DNA of 64,000 nucleotides from CAVXSP01 sp963724645 (GCA_963724645.1 CAVRVJ010000014.1:1-64000), one strand, 5' to 3'. Positions 29,320-38,879 are shown, counted from the stretch's first letter. Translations and numbers: made by a program. Notes: generated from the sequence alone by a model not told the origin.

Positions 29320-30291
29320 TTGAATGACACTCACTTAGCAGGTGGTCTGCCCGGTCCCGATCTGCCGTTTGACGGATGGTCCTGGCGGCGGGCGCCAAAG
29401 TTTCAGCATCGCTACGGCCGACACATCGTGCTGTTTCTGCTGACGTTTGCCACGACCACGTTCGCAGGGGCGCTTGCCTACGCCGGGTTTCAGGAAAGTC
29501 TGGGACTGCTTCAGCCGACCAGCATTTACTCGCCGATCTTTCTCGCTCACGGGCTCTGGTATTCGGTCCCGGTGCTGCTGATTCTGGGCGCACACGAGTT
29601 CGGCCACTACGCCCTCTGCCGCGTCCATGACGTGGATGCGACGCTGCCCTACTTCATTCCCGCGCCTCCCTTCCTGCTGATTACGGGCACGCTCGGCGCC
29701 GTCATCCGGATCCGCGAGGCGTTTCCTTCCAAGCGCGCGTTGTTCGACATCGGCGTTGCGGGCCCCATCGCCGGGTTTCTCATGTTGCTGCCGCTGCTCT
29801 ACTGGGGAATCGCCATGTCGCACCTCGTGCCGGTGACTCACGCCGAGGGGATGATCTATTTCGGCGAGCCGCTCCTTTACAAGGCCATGGCGTGGCTGCA
29901 TTTCGGCTCGATCCCGAAGGGCTACGACGTCACGATCCATCCGATGGCGTTTGCCGCCTGGTGGGGAATGTTGGCGACGGCGCTCAACCTGATGCCGTTC
30001 GGCCAGCTCGACGGCGGGCACGTCGTCTACTCGCTTCTGGGCCGCCGCGCCGCCGCAGTGTCGGTCGCCACGCTCATGGTCGCGGCCCTCCTGACCACGC
30101 GATCGTTGAGCTGGGTCTCGGTGATGGTGATGATGCTCGTGATGGCCGTCGTGCTCGGGCTGCATCACCCGCGCGTCATCGACGAGGACACGCCGCTCGA
30201 CGCCAATCGCCGCGTCCTGGCCGTCTTTGCCCTCGTGATGTTCGTCCTGTGCTTCACGCCCGTGCCGATCCAGACGTTCTTTGGAAAGTAG
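29320..30291 (+). CDS. M50-family membrane metalloprotease (site-2 protease like)
   Basis: 323 residues from a TTG, the first start possible after the in-frame TAG of the HU gene. Zinc site HEFGH (92-96) lies in a membrane segment, with the second metal motif LMPFGQLDGGHVVY (224-237) carrying the aspartate ligand. About seven to eight hydrophobic segments, ATTTFAGALAYAGFQ first. There is no PDZ domain, so it belongs to the PDZ-less group rather than RseP. These proteases cut transmembrane helices to release regulators. The HU promoter probably drives it. Confidence 0.85.
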   Translation: MNDTHLAGGLPGPDLPFDGWSWRRAPKFQHRYGRHIVLFLLTFATTTFAGALAYAGFQESLGLLQPTSIYSPIFLAHGLWYSVPVLLILGAHEFGHYALCRVHDVDATLPYFIPAPPFLLITGTLGAVIRIREAFPSKRALFDIGVAGPIAGFLMLLPLLYWGIAMSHLVPVTHAEGMIYFGEPLLYKAMAWLHFGSIPKGYDVTIHPMAFAAWWGMLATALNLMPFGQLDGGHVVYSLLGRRAAAVSVATLMVAALLTTRSLSWVSVMVMMLVMAVVLGLHHPRVIDEDTPLDANRRVLAVFALVMFVLCFTPVPIQTFFGK

Positions 30292-30313
30292 ATCTGCGCC
30301 ACGGCCTCATTTC

Positions 30314-32602
30314 TCAGGTCACACTCATCGGATCGACATCGACAATCGTCCGGCGCCTCAGATCCGGCCGCTCCTCGAGCGCGCGCTGGACGGCCTCCCG
30401 CATTGCCGTGCGGCGCACGCCTTTGACGAAGAACTGCGCGCGGAATTCGTCCTTGATTTTCGCCAGCGCGGCCGGGGCGGGACCGATCACCCGCCCGTGG
30501 GGCTGTTGCTGCCGGACGCGCGTCGCCAGATCGAGGGCATCTCCCATGGCGCGTTCAAGCGATCGTCCCTTGACGAAGACGTTGATAAGAGCCGTCGCCG
30601 GGGGGTAGTGCATGCTGGAGCGGAACTCCATCTCGCGCTCGAAGAACGCCGGGTAGTCCTGCGCCGCCGCCGCTCGAATTGAGTAGTGCTCGGGATAGAG
30701 CGTCTGGATCACCGCCTCGCCGGGCGTAGTGCCTCGGCCCGCCCGCCCGATCACCTGCGTCAGCAACTGGAACGTCCGTTCCGCCGCGCGAAAGTCGGCC
30801 AGGCCAAGGCCGACATCGGCGGCAATGACTCCAGCGAGCGTAACTGCCGGAAAATCGTGCCCCTTGGCGATCATCTGAGTGCCGACCAGCACGTCGATCG
30901 TCCCGCGCGCGACATCGGCGAGGACCTGCGCCATGGCGCCGCGCCGGCGGATCGTGTCGCGATCGACCCGGGCGACCCGCGCCCCTGGAAACCGCTCGCG
31001 CACCTCGTGCTCGATCCGTTCGGTGCCGAAGCCGGACTGCTCCAGGTAGTCGCCGCCGCAGATGCCGCAGCGCCGGGGCACGGCGGCGGCGTAGTTGCAG
31101 TAGTGACACCGGACTCGCCGCGCGGCACGGTGGAAGGTCAACGTCACGCTGCAGTGTGGGCACTCGAGTGAGGCGCCGCACTGACGGCAGAACGTCACCG
31201 TCGCAAACCCGCGGCGGTTGAGGAGCAGCACGCTCTGCTCAGCTCGTTCGAGCCGCATTGCGATGCGGGCGGCGAGAACCTCGCTCAGGATCACATCCGC
31301 GCCGTGCGCCGCGTACTCCTTGCGCATGTCGACGATCTCGACGGCCGCCATCGGTCGGTCGAAGATTCGACGTGGCAGCAGCAGACGCTCGTACCGGCCG
31401 CGCTCGGCGTTGCAGGCCGATTCGAGCGACGGGGTCGCCGATCCCAGCAGCGCGACGGCGCCTTCGAGCCGGGCCCGCACGATGGCCGCATCGCGGCCGT
31501 GGTAACGCGGCGCCTCGTCCTGCTTGTACGACCCGTCGTGCTCTTCATCGACCACGATCAGCCCGACGTTTTCAAGAGGCGCGAAGACGGCGGATCGCGT
31601 GCCGACGACAACGCTGACCTCGCCCTGCCGAATGCGGTGCCATTGATCGTGCCGCTCGCCGTCCGAGAGTCCGCTGTGCTGGATGGCCACCCGCTGTCCG
31701 AACCGAGACCTGAACAGACCCGCCACAACGGGCGTGAGGCCGATCTCCGGCACGAGCACCAGAACGCGGCGGCCGGCAGCGGTCACCGTCCCCGCCAGTT
31801 GCAGATAGATCTCCGTCTTGCCGCTGCCAGTCACGCCGCGCAAGAGCGCCGTCTTGAACTTTCGAGCTTCGGTCCATGCGGTGAGCTGACGCAACACGTC
31901 AGCCTGCTCCGTGGTCAAGGCTCGAGACGCGTCAATCTCTGCCTCCACCGACCACATACTCATGCCTGTCGTGCCTGTCCTGAAAGGATCACGCTCGACG
32001 ATCTCCTTGTGCAGCGCGATGAGCCCGAGCCGCGCGAGCGACCGTACCGTGTCGGCGCTGACGCCCTCGCGCAGGTATTCCTGCAGCGTCAGGCCCGGAC
32101 GGGTGCGCAGCAGGGCGAGCGCCTCGCGCTGTTTACCGCCTTTGGGGATCGTGGTGTCGGCCGCTGGCTCGAGTGCCGCGCGCTGCACAGTGCGAAACGA
32201 CGTCTCGCGTCCGCGCCGCGCGGCAGGCGGCATGGCAATCGCCAGCGCGTCCCCGGGACCCGACGCGTAGTACGTGCCGACCCAGAGCGCCAGGTCGACA
32301 ACGAGCGGCGGCAGAAAAGAATGGTCATCGATGACGTGCGAGATCTCGCGGATCGTCGCCGCGGCTGGCTCCGTCACCGAGAGGCTTACGACGCAGCCCG
32401 TCACGACGCGCGAGCCGAGCGGGACCGAGACTCTCGCGCCCTTGGACGGAAGCGCCATTTCCACAGGGACGCGGTAACTGAGCAGTCCCAGCCCAGGCAC
32501 GGGCACGCCGACGGAGATGAGACGATCGCTAGGCAATGGGGCGATGAGGCACTGGGGCAAGGCGGCAGCGCCGGGGAACGAAGGACCGCCACACTGCCCC
32601 AC
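30314..32602 (-). CDS. priA: Primosomal protein N' (replication restart helicase PriA)
   Basis: Up to 762 residues. It reloads the replisome at stalled forks. It shows the 3'BD-like N-terminus (VPVPGLGLLSYRVPVEM), Walker A GVTGSGKTEIY (256-266), DEEH box with the aromatic loop VVDEEHDGSYKQDEAPRYHG, and two zinc clusters in CRQCGASLECPHC and CHYC...CGICGG. Helicase motifs V and VI are at GTQMIAKGHDFPAVTLAGV and QVIGRAGRG. The frame opens at a GTG in a low-complexity spacer; homology sense begins only around residue 30, so a TTG at 32536 is the more likely start. It ends the long minus-strand array. Confidence 0.93.
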   Translation of the reverse strand: MGQCGGPSFPGAAALPQCLIAPLPSDRLISVGVPVPGLGLLSYRVPVEMALPSKGARVSVPLGSRVVTGCVVSLSVTEPAAATIREISHVIDDHSFLPPLVVDLALWVGTYYASGPGDALAIAMPPAARRGRETSFRTVQRAALEPAADTTIPKGGKQREALALLRTRPGLTLQEYLREGVSADTVRSLARLGLIALHKEIVERDPFRTGTTGMSMWSVEAEIDASRALTTEQADVLRQLTAWTEARKFKTALLRGVTGSGKTEIYLQLAGTVTAAGRRVLVLVPEIGLTPVVAGLFRSRFGQRVAIQHSGLSDGERHDQWHRIRQGEVSVVVGTRSAVFAPLENVGLIVVDEEHDGSYKQDEAPRYHGRDAAIVRARLEGAVALLGSATPSLESACNAERGRYERLLLPRRIFDRPMAAVEIVDMRKEYAAHGADVILSEVLAARIAMRLERAEQSVLLLNRRGFATVTFCRQCGASLECPHCSVTLTFHRAARRVRCHYCNYAAAVPRRCGICGGDYLEQSGFGTERIEHEVRERFPGARVARVDRDTIRRRGAMAQVLADVARGTIDVLVGTQMIAKGHDFPAVTLAGVIAADVGLGLADFRAAERTFQLLTQVIGRAGRGTTPGEAVIQTLYPEHYSIRAAAAQDYPAFFEREMEFRSSMHYPPATALINVFVKGRSLERAMGDALDLATRVRQQQPHGRVIGPAPAALAKIKDEFRAQFFVKGVRRTAMREAVQRALEERPDLRRRTIVDVDPMSVT

Positions 32603-32614
32603 TGCCCCACGGCA

Positions 32615-33400
32615 TCATTGCGCCGCCTCCGCGAGCAGACTCCGCACTTTCTTCATGTCTTCCCAGACGTCACGCTTGCGGTCAGGGCTGCGGAGGAGGA
32701 ACGCGGGATGGAAGGTGGGTACGAGCTTGATGCCGCCACGAAATTCGTGAACGCGCCCGCGCAGCCGTGAAATCGGCGCGTCCGTCCCGAGCAGCGCGTG
32801 CGCCGCGTGCGTCCCGAGCGCGACGATGACCCGGGGAGCGATGACGTCGATCTGCTGGAGCAGGAACGGTTCGCACGTCGCCACCTCGTCTGGTTCCGGC
32901 GCGCGGTTGCCCGGCGGGCGGCACTTGATCACATTGGCGATATACACGTCCTCGCGCCTGAGGTTGATCGCCTCGATGATCTTCGTGAGCAGCTGGCCGG
33001 CACGGCCGACGAACGGCTCGCCCTTCGCATCTTCATCGGCCCCCGGCGCTTCGCCGACGAACATCAGCGCGGCGCGCGGATTGCCGACACCGAACACGAC
33101 CTGGCGGCGCCCGAGCCCGCCCAGTTTGCACCGCGTGCAGTCAGGGCCGATGAACGCGCGGAGATCATCGAGCGCAACCTCCGGCGGCTGCGGATCGCCG
33201 CTCGGAGTCCCAGCGGGGTCGATACTCGGAGCGGGCGCGGCCGCCTCGCGCTCAGGCTCCGGGCGCTCCGAATCGGCCGACGATTGAAGGCCGGCCCGGG
33301 CGTCCGTCCGGATGCGCCACACCGGATCGGTCGACACGCCGGTGACACCGAGCTCCACGAAGAACGTGAGGTGGCCTGCCAAATCGGATCGATCCGTCAT
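32615..33400 (-). CDS. Family 4 (iron-sulfur) uracil-DNA glycosylase
   Basis: 261 residues. It excises uracil from DNA. The core begins near residue 85: CTRCKLG (first two cluster cysteines), VVFGVGNPRAALMFVGEAPG then ADEDAKGEPFVGRAGQLL (water-activating motif), IANVIKCRPPGNRAP and ATCEPFL (remaining cluster cysteines), and LVPTFHPAFLLR (motif with catalytic-loop histidine). About 85 N-terminal residues are a variable, proline- and acid-rich extension also seen in relatives fused to or derived from phage polymerase-linked forms. The start overlaps coaBC by 4 nt. Confidence 0.92.
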   Translation of the reverse strand: MTDRSDLAGHLTFFVELGVTGVSTDPVWRIRTDARAGLQSSADSERPEPEREAAAPAPSIDPAGTPSGDPQPPEVALDDLRAFIGPDCTRCKLGGLGRRQVVFGVGNPRAALMFVGEAPGADEDAKGEPFVGRAGQLLTKIIEAINLRREDVYIANVIKCRPPGNRAPEPDEVATCEPFLLQQIDVIAPRVIVALGTHAAHALLGTDAPISRLRGRVHEFRGGIKLVPTFHPAFLLRSPDRKRDVWEDMKKVRSLLAEAAQ

Positions 33401-34650
33401 CGGGAGGCCGTCGTCCCGCTCGGGACGCTCCGCGCATCGCCCGGAGAACCGGCCAGCTCCGACCTCAGAAGGCGCTCGAGCCGATCGAGCACAGCGGAGG
33501 CCACTTCGGCCTTGGGCAGCAGCGGCAACGGCTCGAGTCCGGCTTCCGAGACGAGGGTCACCCGATTCGTGGGGACGTCAAAGCCCGAACCGGATTCCGA
33601 GACGTCGTTCGCGACAATCAGATCGACTTGCTTCGTTTGAAGCTTCTTCAAGGCGCGAGGGACCGGATCGCCGGTTTCGGCGGCAAACCCGATGAGCACG
33701 GGACGACGATCCTGTCCGCGGCTTGCGCCGAGCTCCCGCAGGATGTCAGGGGTCGGCTCGAGCGTGATCGTGAGCGTGCCGCCCTTTGCGATCTTGTGAG
33801 ACGCCGAGCCGGCAGACGGCGTGTAGTCGGCCACCGCCGCCGCCATGATGATGGCATCGACGCGTGGGGCGCGCGCCATGACGGCCGCATGCATTTCGCG
33901 CGCACTGCGCACGCGAACGACCTCGGCGACGGCCGGCGGATCCAGCGCGGTCGGACCAGCCACCAGCAGGACCTGGGCGCCGCGCGCGTGCGCCTCGAGA
34001 GCAAGCGCGAATCCCATGCGGCCGCTCGATCGATTGCCGACGAAGCGCACCGGGTCGAGATCTTCGACCGTCGGGCCGGCGCTGACCAGCACGCGCCGGC
34101 CGGCGAGCGTCGCTCCGCGTCCGAGCAAGGCCTCGGCAGCCGAGGCGATCTCCTCAGGTTCGGCGAGGCGGCCCGTCCCGATCCAGCCGCAGGCGAGGTA
34201 TCCGGCGCCGGGGTCCACGATGCGCACGCCTCGCGTGCCGAGCAGGTCGACGTTCCGCTTGACTGCCGGATGTTCCCACATGTGGGTATTCATCGCCGGC
34301 GCGAGCAGCACCGGCGCGCGCGTCGCCAGGTAGAGCGCCGAGAGGAAATCGTCGGCGATGCCGTTGGCGAATTTGCCGATGATGTTCGCCGTGGCCGGGG
34401 CGACAACCAGAAGCTGCATGCTCGAGGCCAGCGCGATGTGTTCGATGTCCGCGTTGAGGCCCGCCGCGAACTGGCTGGTGATCACCGGATGGCGGGTGAT
34501 CGCTTCGAAGGTCAGCGGTCCGACGAAGCGCCGCGCCGCGCGCGTCATCACGGCCTGCACGTCATGGCCGCGCTTCTGCAGCAGCCGCGCCACCTCGACC
34601 GCCTTGTACGCGCCGATGCCGCCGCTGACGCCCAGGCCGATGAACGCCAT
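33397..34650 (-). CDS. coaBC: Bifunctional phosphopantothenoylcysteine decarboxylase / phosphopantothenate-cysteine ligase
   Basis: 417 residues, ATG start. It catalyses two steps of coenzyme A synthesis. The N-terminal flavoprotein (CoaC) has GVSGGIGAYKAVEVARLL (7-24), the active-site region PAMNTHMWEHPAV and flap GYLACGWIGTGRLAEPEEI. The C-terminal ligase (CoaB) starts near 186 with RVLVSAGPTVEDLDPVRF, then VGNRSSGRMG and IIMAAAVADYTP. The ending is a non-conserved Ser/Arg-rich tail. It lies between rpoZ and udg, a usual place beside gmk-rpoZ. Confidence 0.96.
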   Translation of the reverse strand: MAFIGLGVSGGIGAYKAVEVARLLQKRGHDVQAVMTRAARRFVGPLTFEAITRHPVITSQFAAGLNADIEHIALASSMQLLVVAPATANIIGKFANGIADDFLSALYLATRAPVLLAPAMNTHMWEHPAVKRNVDLLGTRGVRIVDPGAGYLACGWIGTGRLAEPEEIASAAEALLGRGATLAGRRVLVSAGPTVEDLDPVRFVGNRSSGRMGFALALEAHARGAQVLLVAGPTALDPPAVAEVVRVRSAREMHAAVMARAPRVDAIIMAAAVADYTPSAGSASHKIAKGGTLTITLEPTPDILRELGASRGQDRRPVLIGFAAETGDPVPRALKKLQTKQVDLIVANDVSESGSGFDVPTNRVTLVSEAGLEPLPLLPKAEVASAVLDRLERLLRSELAGSPGDARSVPSGTTASR

Positions 34651-34653
34651 GAT

Positions 34654-34842
34654 CTACTCGGTCGGTTTGCTCCGCGCGACCGTACCCTGCGCCACTTCCT
34701 CGAGCGCGCGACGGACCGGCTTCGCCGATCCCTCCACCTTCGGCGTGCAGCCGCGAATCAACTGGTGCGCGCGTGCGGACGCGACGGTCACGAACTCGAA
34801 AGCGTTCTTGGGACGACTGACAGACTTCGGAGGATTCGTCAT
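34654..34842 (-). CDS. rpoZ: RNA polymerase omega subunit
   Basis: 62 residues from the ATG at 34842, preceded by AGGAG 6 nt upstream; the frame could open 14 codons earlier, but that would lie in gmk and has no box. Conserved core: NAFEFVTVASARAHQLIRGC, with ARAHQL the omega signature, then a short EEVAQG end. Omega helps beta-prime folding and, in some groups, ppGpp response; the MAR N-terminal motif of the ppGpp-binding enterobacterial form is absent. Next to gmk and coaBC as in many bacteria. Confidence 0.9.
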   Translation of the reverse strand: MTNPPKSVSRPKNAFEFVTVASARAHQLIRGCTPKVEGSAKPVRRALEEVAQGTVARSKPTE

Positions 34843-34880
34843 AAGGCTCCTGAACGGCTGAGACGCCAGGACTTCCGGCG

Positions 34881-35513
34881 TCATTTTTCGAATGTCTTCA
34901 CGATCGGTGCGATCGTGGCCGGCCGGCGCGCCAGGCGGGCGCGCTCGGCGGTCACGATGGCGGCGATCTCATTCACGCAGCGGTCGAGCATGTCATTCAC
35001 CACTACGTAGTCGTACTCGACGACCGCGGACACCTCTCGCCGGGCCGTGTCGAGCCGCCGTGCAATGGCGTCTTCCGGATCCTTGCTGCGACCCCGCAAC
35101 CGCCGCTCGAGGGCCGCAAACGACGGCGGCAGCACGAAAATGCCGACGGTTCCGGCGACGCTCCGCCGCACTTGCCGCGCGCCCTGAACATCGATGACCA
35201 GCACGAGGTCGGCGCCACCACTCAGCCGGGTTTCGGTCTCGACGCGTCCTGTGCCGTAGAAGTTGCCGAAGACATCGGCCCACTCGAGAAACTCGCCCCG
35301 CCGGGCCATGGCCTGAAACGCGTCGCGGCTGATGAAATTATAGTCGACACCGTCCTGCTCGCCCTCGCGCTCCGGCCTCGACGTGTACGACCGCGACAGC
35401 GCCAATCCCGGCATCGTCTCGACCAATCGCTCGACCACGGTCGTCTTGCCCGTTCCGGAGGGCGCCGACACGACAAACAGGAGACCCCGGCCCGGCACGC
35501 CGTTATTCGACAT
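34881..35513 (-). CDS. gmk: Guanylate kinase
   Basis: 210 residues, ATG start, overlapping yicC by 11 nt. It phosphorylates GMP to GDP. P-loop SAPSGTGKTTVVERLV (16-31); GMP-binding region SRSYTSRPEREGEQDGVDYN (40-59) with RxxRxGE; then GTGRVETETRL, VIDVQGARQVR and lid RRLRGRSKDPEDAIARRL. Full length for the family. Confidence 0.97.
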   Translation of the reverse strand: MSNNGVPGRGLLFVVSAPSGTGKTTVVERLVETMPGLALSRSYTSRPEREGEQDGVDYNFISRDAFQAMARRGEFLEWADVFGNFYGTGRVETETRLSGGADLVLVIDVQGARQVRRSVAGTVGIFVLPPSFAALERRLRGRSKDPEDAIARRLDTARREVSAVVEYDYVVVNDMLDRCVNEIAAIVTAERARLARRPATIAPIVKTFEK

Positions 35514-36396
35514 TCTGCACCTGCTCGCGCACTCGCTCGAGCTCGGCCTTTACATCGATGACAATCTCCGTCGCGCGGCCGCCTTCGGCCTTCGAGCCGA
35601 TTGTGTTGATCTCGCGGTTCATCTCCTGCACGAGGAAATCGAGCTTTCGACCGCAGGGCTCCGGGCCGTCGGCCAGCTCACGCCAGTGTCCGAAGTGCCC
35701 GCGCAGCCGGACCAGTTCCTCGTCGACGTCGGAGCGAGCGACAAAGCGGACCACCTCCTGTCCCATCGCGACCGGATCGCCCTGCACATCAGAGGGCAAC
35801 CCCGCGAGCCGCTCGCGCAGCCGGGCGTCCAGATGCTGCTGTCCGTCGCGCGCCTCGCGCTCCACGTCCGCCACCAGGGCGGCGAGCGTGGCGAGCCGTG
35901 CGTCCAAATCGGTACGAAGGAAACGCCCCTCCGTCTCCCGCATCGCCACCAGAGCATCCAACGCCTCGGCGATCGCCGCCTCGACCAGCCCCGTCGAGGC
36001 CGGCGGGATGGCGCCCGGGTCGGCGTGACGGATCTCGAGCACTTGCGGAATCCGAAGGACGTCGGACGCCGTCAGCCCCCCGGAAATCAGGCCCTTGGCG
36101 CGCGCGGCCTCCACCGCCTGGCCGACGCGATCGAGCAGCGCTTCATTCAGCACGACTTCGCGTGGCGGCTCGGCCGCCGTCTCCAGTGTGATCGCGAGCT
36201 CCAGCCGGCCGCGTGTGAGGCGTTGCTGCACCAATCCGCGCACGCGGCTCTCAATCCCGGCGAGCATCTGAGGCGCTTTGATGGCCAGATCGAGAAACCG
36301 ATGGTTCACCGATTTGGCGGTGACCGTCACCTTCTGTCCGGACTCCTCACGGCTCGTCGACGCGAAGCCTGTCATCGACCGGATCACGATCGCCAC
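35503..36396 (-). CDS. yicC: YicC-family endoribonuclease
   Basis: 297 residues. It begins IRSMTGFASTS, the invariant start of YicC proteins, with SVNHRFLDLAIKAP (about 29-42). It ends in the conserved domain RKLDFLVQEMNREINTIGSK near 260-279, whose acidic and asparagine residues form the metal-dependent RNase site. YicC degrades small RNAs in E. coli. The first ATG (36396) overlaps the ABC exporter by 13 nt; a GTG/ATG a few codons on is also possible. Usual partner of gmk. Confidence 0.93.
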   Translation of the reverse strand: MAIVIRSMTGFASTSREESGQKVTVTAKSVNHRFLDLAIKAPQMLAGIESRVRGLVQQRLTRGRLELAITLETAAEPPREVVLNEALLDRVGQAVEAARAKGLISGGLTASDVLRIPQVLEIRHADPGAIPPASTGLVEAAIAEALDALVAMRETEGRFLRTDLDARLATLAALVADVEREARDGQQHLDARLRERLAGLPSDVQGDPVAMGQEVVRFVARSDVDEELVRLRGHFGHWRELADGPEPCGRKLDFLVQEMNREINTIGSKAEGGRATEIVIDVKAELERVREQVQNVE

Positions 36397-38159
36397 TCCC
36401 TCGCCAGCTCACCGTTCGGTTCGGTCTCGTGGTCGCGTTCGAACGTCTGCAGCTCGTACAACTTCGCGTAGACCCCGCCCGGCTTGCCGGCGAGGTCGTC
36501 GTGCGTGCCGATCTCGGCCACCACGCCGTGCTCGAGCGCGACGATGAAATCGGCCCGCCGGACGGTGGACAATCGGTGCGCGATGATGAACGTCGTGCGG
36601 TTGCGCATCAGATTGGCGACCGCGTCGCGGACCAGACGCTCCGCCTCCGCGTCGAGCGCGGACGTCGCCTCGTCGAGCACCAGCAACGGACAATCCTTCA
36701 GGATGGCGCGGGCGATGGCGAGCCGCTGCCGTTGCCCGCCGGAAATACGCTGTCCGCGCTCCCCGATCCGCGCCTCGTAGCCGCCCGCCAGATGGACGAT
36801 GAACTCGTGGGCATGCGCGGCGCACGCGGCCGCTTCGATCGCCGCGCGCGAGGCGCCCGGAACGCCGTAGGCGATGTTGGCGGCAACCGTGTCGTCGAAC
36901 AGCACCGTCTCCTGCGTCACGAGCGCCACCTGGTCCCGCAGCGACTTCAGCGTGGCGTCACGCACGTCAACGCCGTCGATCAGCACCGCGCCTTCGGTTG
37001 CATCGAAGAATCTCGGGATGAGATTCGCCAGCGTGGTCTTTCCCGCGCCGCTCAACCCCACGACCGCCACGACCTGTCCCGCCCCCACCTTCAACGAGAC
37101 ATGCCGCAGCACGAAACGATCCGGGCGATCGTCATACGCGAAGCCGACGTCCCGGAACTCGACGGCCTCTCGCAAGCGCGGCAACACGACGGCGCCCGGG
37201 CGTTCGCGCACTTCACTGTGCGTGTCGAGCATCTCAAAGATCCGATCGGCCGCGGCAATCGTCTGCTGGATGCCGGCGTTCACGCGGCTGAGCTTCTTGA
37301 TCGGGCCGTACATCAGGAAGGCGGTGCCGAGAAAGGACGTGAAGGCGCCGGTCGTCAATTCGCCCGTGCGGATCCGCTGCGATCCGTAGGCGATGGCGCC
37401 GATGGCCGCCAGGCCGCCGATGAACTCCATGAGCGGCGGCAGCACGGACATCGACGCCGTGACACGCATGTACGTGCGGTAGAGCACGAGCGAGGCGCGG
37501 GCGAATCGATCCGCCTCCCGCTCCTCGGCGCCAAAGGCCTTGACGATCCGATGGCCCGTAAAGGCCTCCGCGCTGAGATGCGTCACCTGCTCCAACTGCT
37601 CCTGACCGCGGCGTGTCGTCTTTCGCACGCGCTGGCCGAGCCGGACGAGCGGATAGACCACGAGGGGCGCCGCCGTCATGAAGACCAGCGCCAGATGCCA
37701 ATCCAGATAGAAGATGAACCCGATATAGCCGACCAGGGTGATCGATTCCTGCGCCAGATCGGCGAGCGTCTCGGAGACCGCCATCTGCACCTGGTTCACG
37801 TCGTTCGTGATGCGGGAGATCAGCTGGCCGGACGTACGACTGGAGAAAAACGCGGCGGATTGATGCAGGATGTGGCGGAACAGCCCGTTGCGCAGGTCCA
37901 TGACGACCCGCTGGCCGACACTCGTCATCAGGTAGCCGGACGCGTACGAGCCGACGCCCTTGAGGAAGTACGCCACCAGGACGAGCGCCGCCACCTGCCG
38001 CACGTGCCGCTGCAGGCCAAGGACGTCGTCGTAAATCGGCTTGATGAGATAGACGATGAGCAGCGAGCCGACGGCAACCACGAGCATGCCGGCAACCGCG
38101 CCGGCCAATCGGCCGCGGTACGGCGCCGCATAGCGAAGCAACCGGAGAAATTGGCTCAC
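36384..38159 (-). CDS. Lipid A exporter-like ABC transporter (fused membrane and ATPase domains)
   Basis: 591 residues, ATG start. Six-helix export domain (AVAGMLVVAVGSLLIVYLIK first), then the ATPase with Walker A VVGLSGAGKTTLANLIPR (about 381-398), Q-loop QVALVTQETVLFDD, signature ISGGQRQRLAIARAI and Walker B LLVLDEATSALD. The architecture and the loop SAAFFSSRTSGQLISRITND match MsbA. It flips lipid A or a lipid-linked glycan. Its neighbours, a dolichol-phosphate-mannose synthase-like GT2, galE and ugd, support envelope lipid or glycan export. ATGA overlap with the GT2 gene. Confidence 0.9.
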   Translation of the reverse strand: MSQFLRLLRYAAPYRGRLAGAVAGMLVVAVGSLLIVYLIKPIYDDVLGLQRHVRQVAALVLVAYFLKGVGSYASGYLMTSVGQRVVMDLRNGLFRHILHQSAAFFSSRTSGQLISRITNDVNQVQMAVSETLADLAQESITLVGYIGFIFYLDWHLALVFMTAAPLVVYPLVRLGQRVRKTTRRGQEQLEQVTHLSAEAFTGHRIVKAFGAEEREADRFARASLVLYRTYMRVTASMSVLPPLMEFIGGLAAIGAIAYGSQRIRTGELTTGAFTSFLGTAFLMYGPIKKLSRVNAGIQQTIAAADRIFEMLDTHSEVRERPGAVVLPRLREAVEFRDVGFAYDDRPDRFVLRHVSLKVGAGQVVAVVGLSGAGKTTLANLIPRFFDATEGAVLIDGVDVRDATLKSLRDQVALVTQETVLFDDTVAANIAYGVPGASRAAIEAAACAAHAHEFIVHLAGGYEARIGERGQRISGGQRQRLAIARAILKDCPLLVLDEATSALDAEAERLVRDAVANLMRNRTTFIIAHRLSTVRRADFIVALEHGVVAEIGTHDDLAGKPGGVYAKLYELQTFERDHETEPNGELAREWRS

Positions 38160-38866
38160 TCAGTAAACCGGTATTTGATCAGCACCCACAGGGCGACGAG
38201 CCCATCGCGCCAGGTAATCTTCTTTCCTTCCTCGTAGCCGCGGCCGTCGTACGTGATCGGCACTTCGTAGACCCGAAAGCCGCGCTTGAAGATCTTGGCG
38301 GTCATCTCCGGCTCGATGCCAAAGCCGTCGGATTCCAGGCGCATCGACCGCAGGACCTCGCTCCGCATCATTTTGTAGCAGGTCTCCATGTCGGTGAGCA
38401 TGGTGTTGTACAGCACGTTGGTGATCAGCGTCAGGAGCCGGTTGCCGGCGTAATGGGTGAACAGGAACACCCGGTGGCGGCCGATGAACCGCGAGCCGTA
38501 CACCACGTCGGCGCGACCCTGGGAAATCAGGCCGATGAGGTCCGGATATTCCTCGGGAGAATACTCGAGGTCCGCGTCCTGGATGACCACGACGTCGCCG
38601 GTGACCTCCTGGAACCCGCGCCGCAGCGCCGAGCCCTTGCCGGCGTTGCGCGGCTGCAGCACGAGCTTGAAGCCGTAGCGCCGCTGCAGGTCCTGCAGCC
38701 GATCGCGCGTACCGTCGACCGAGCAGTCGTCAACGACGATGAGCTCGATCCGCATGGGGACGCGCATGACGCGCCCGATGATTTCGTCGATCGTCCCGCG
38801 CTCGTTGTAGACGGGCATGACGACCGACAACAGCGGATCGTTCAGAACGCCCTTGAGCCCAGCCAT
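38156..38866 (-). CDS. GT2 glycosyltransferase, polyprenyl-phosphate sugar synthase type
   Basis: 236 residues. A GT-A fold with SVVMPVYNERGTIDEIIGRV (14-33), IELIVVDDCSVDGT, PRNAGKGSALRRGFQ and VVIQDADLEYSPEEYPDLI (DAD metal site near 97-99). The C-terminal part keeps DMETCYKMMRSEVL and IEPEMTAKIFKRGFRVYEVP, as in dolichol-phosphate-mannose synthases, but there are no C-terminal membrane helices. It likely charges undecaprenyl phosphate with a sugar for envelope use. Ends overlapping the exporter start. Confidence 0.85.
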   Translation of the reverse strand: MAGLKGVLNDPLLSVVMPVYNERGTIDEIIGRVMRVPMRIELIVVDDCSVDGTRDRLQDLQRRYGFKLVLQPRNAGKGSALRRGFQEVTGDVVVIQDADLEYSPEEYPDLIGLISQGRADVVYGSRFIGRHRVFLFTHYAGNRLLTLITNVLYNTMLTDMETCYKMMRSEVLRSMRLESDGFGIEPEMTAKIFKRGFRVYEVPITYDGRGYEEGKKITWRDGLVALWVLIKYRFTE

Positions 38867-38879
38867 CAGAGCAGGCCGC

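Noticed and set aside
36429..38237. 602-codon plus-strand frame opposite the ABC exporter
   Set aside because: It is rich in Arg, His, Asp and Gln, as expected for an antisense shadow of a GC-rich gene; no family pattern.
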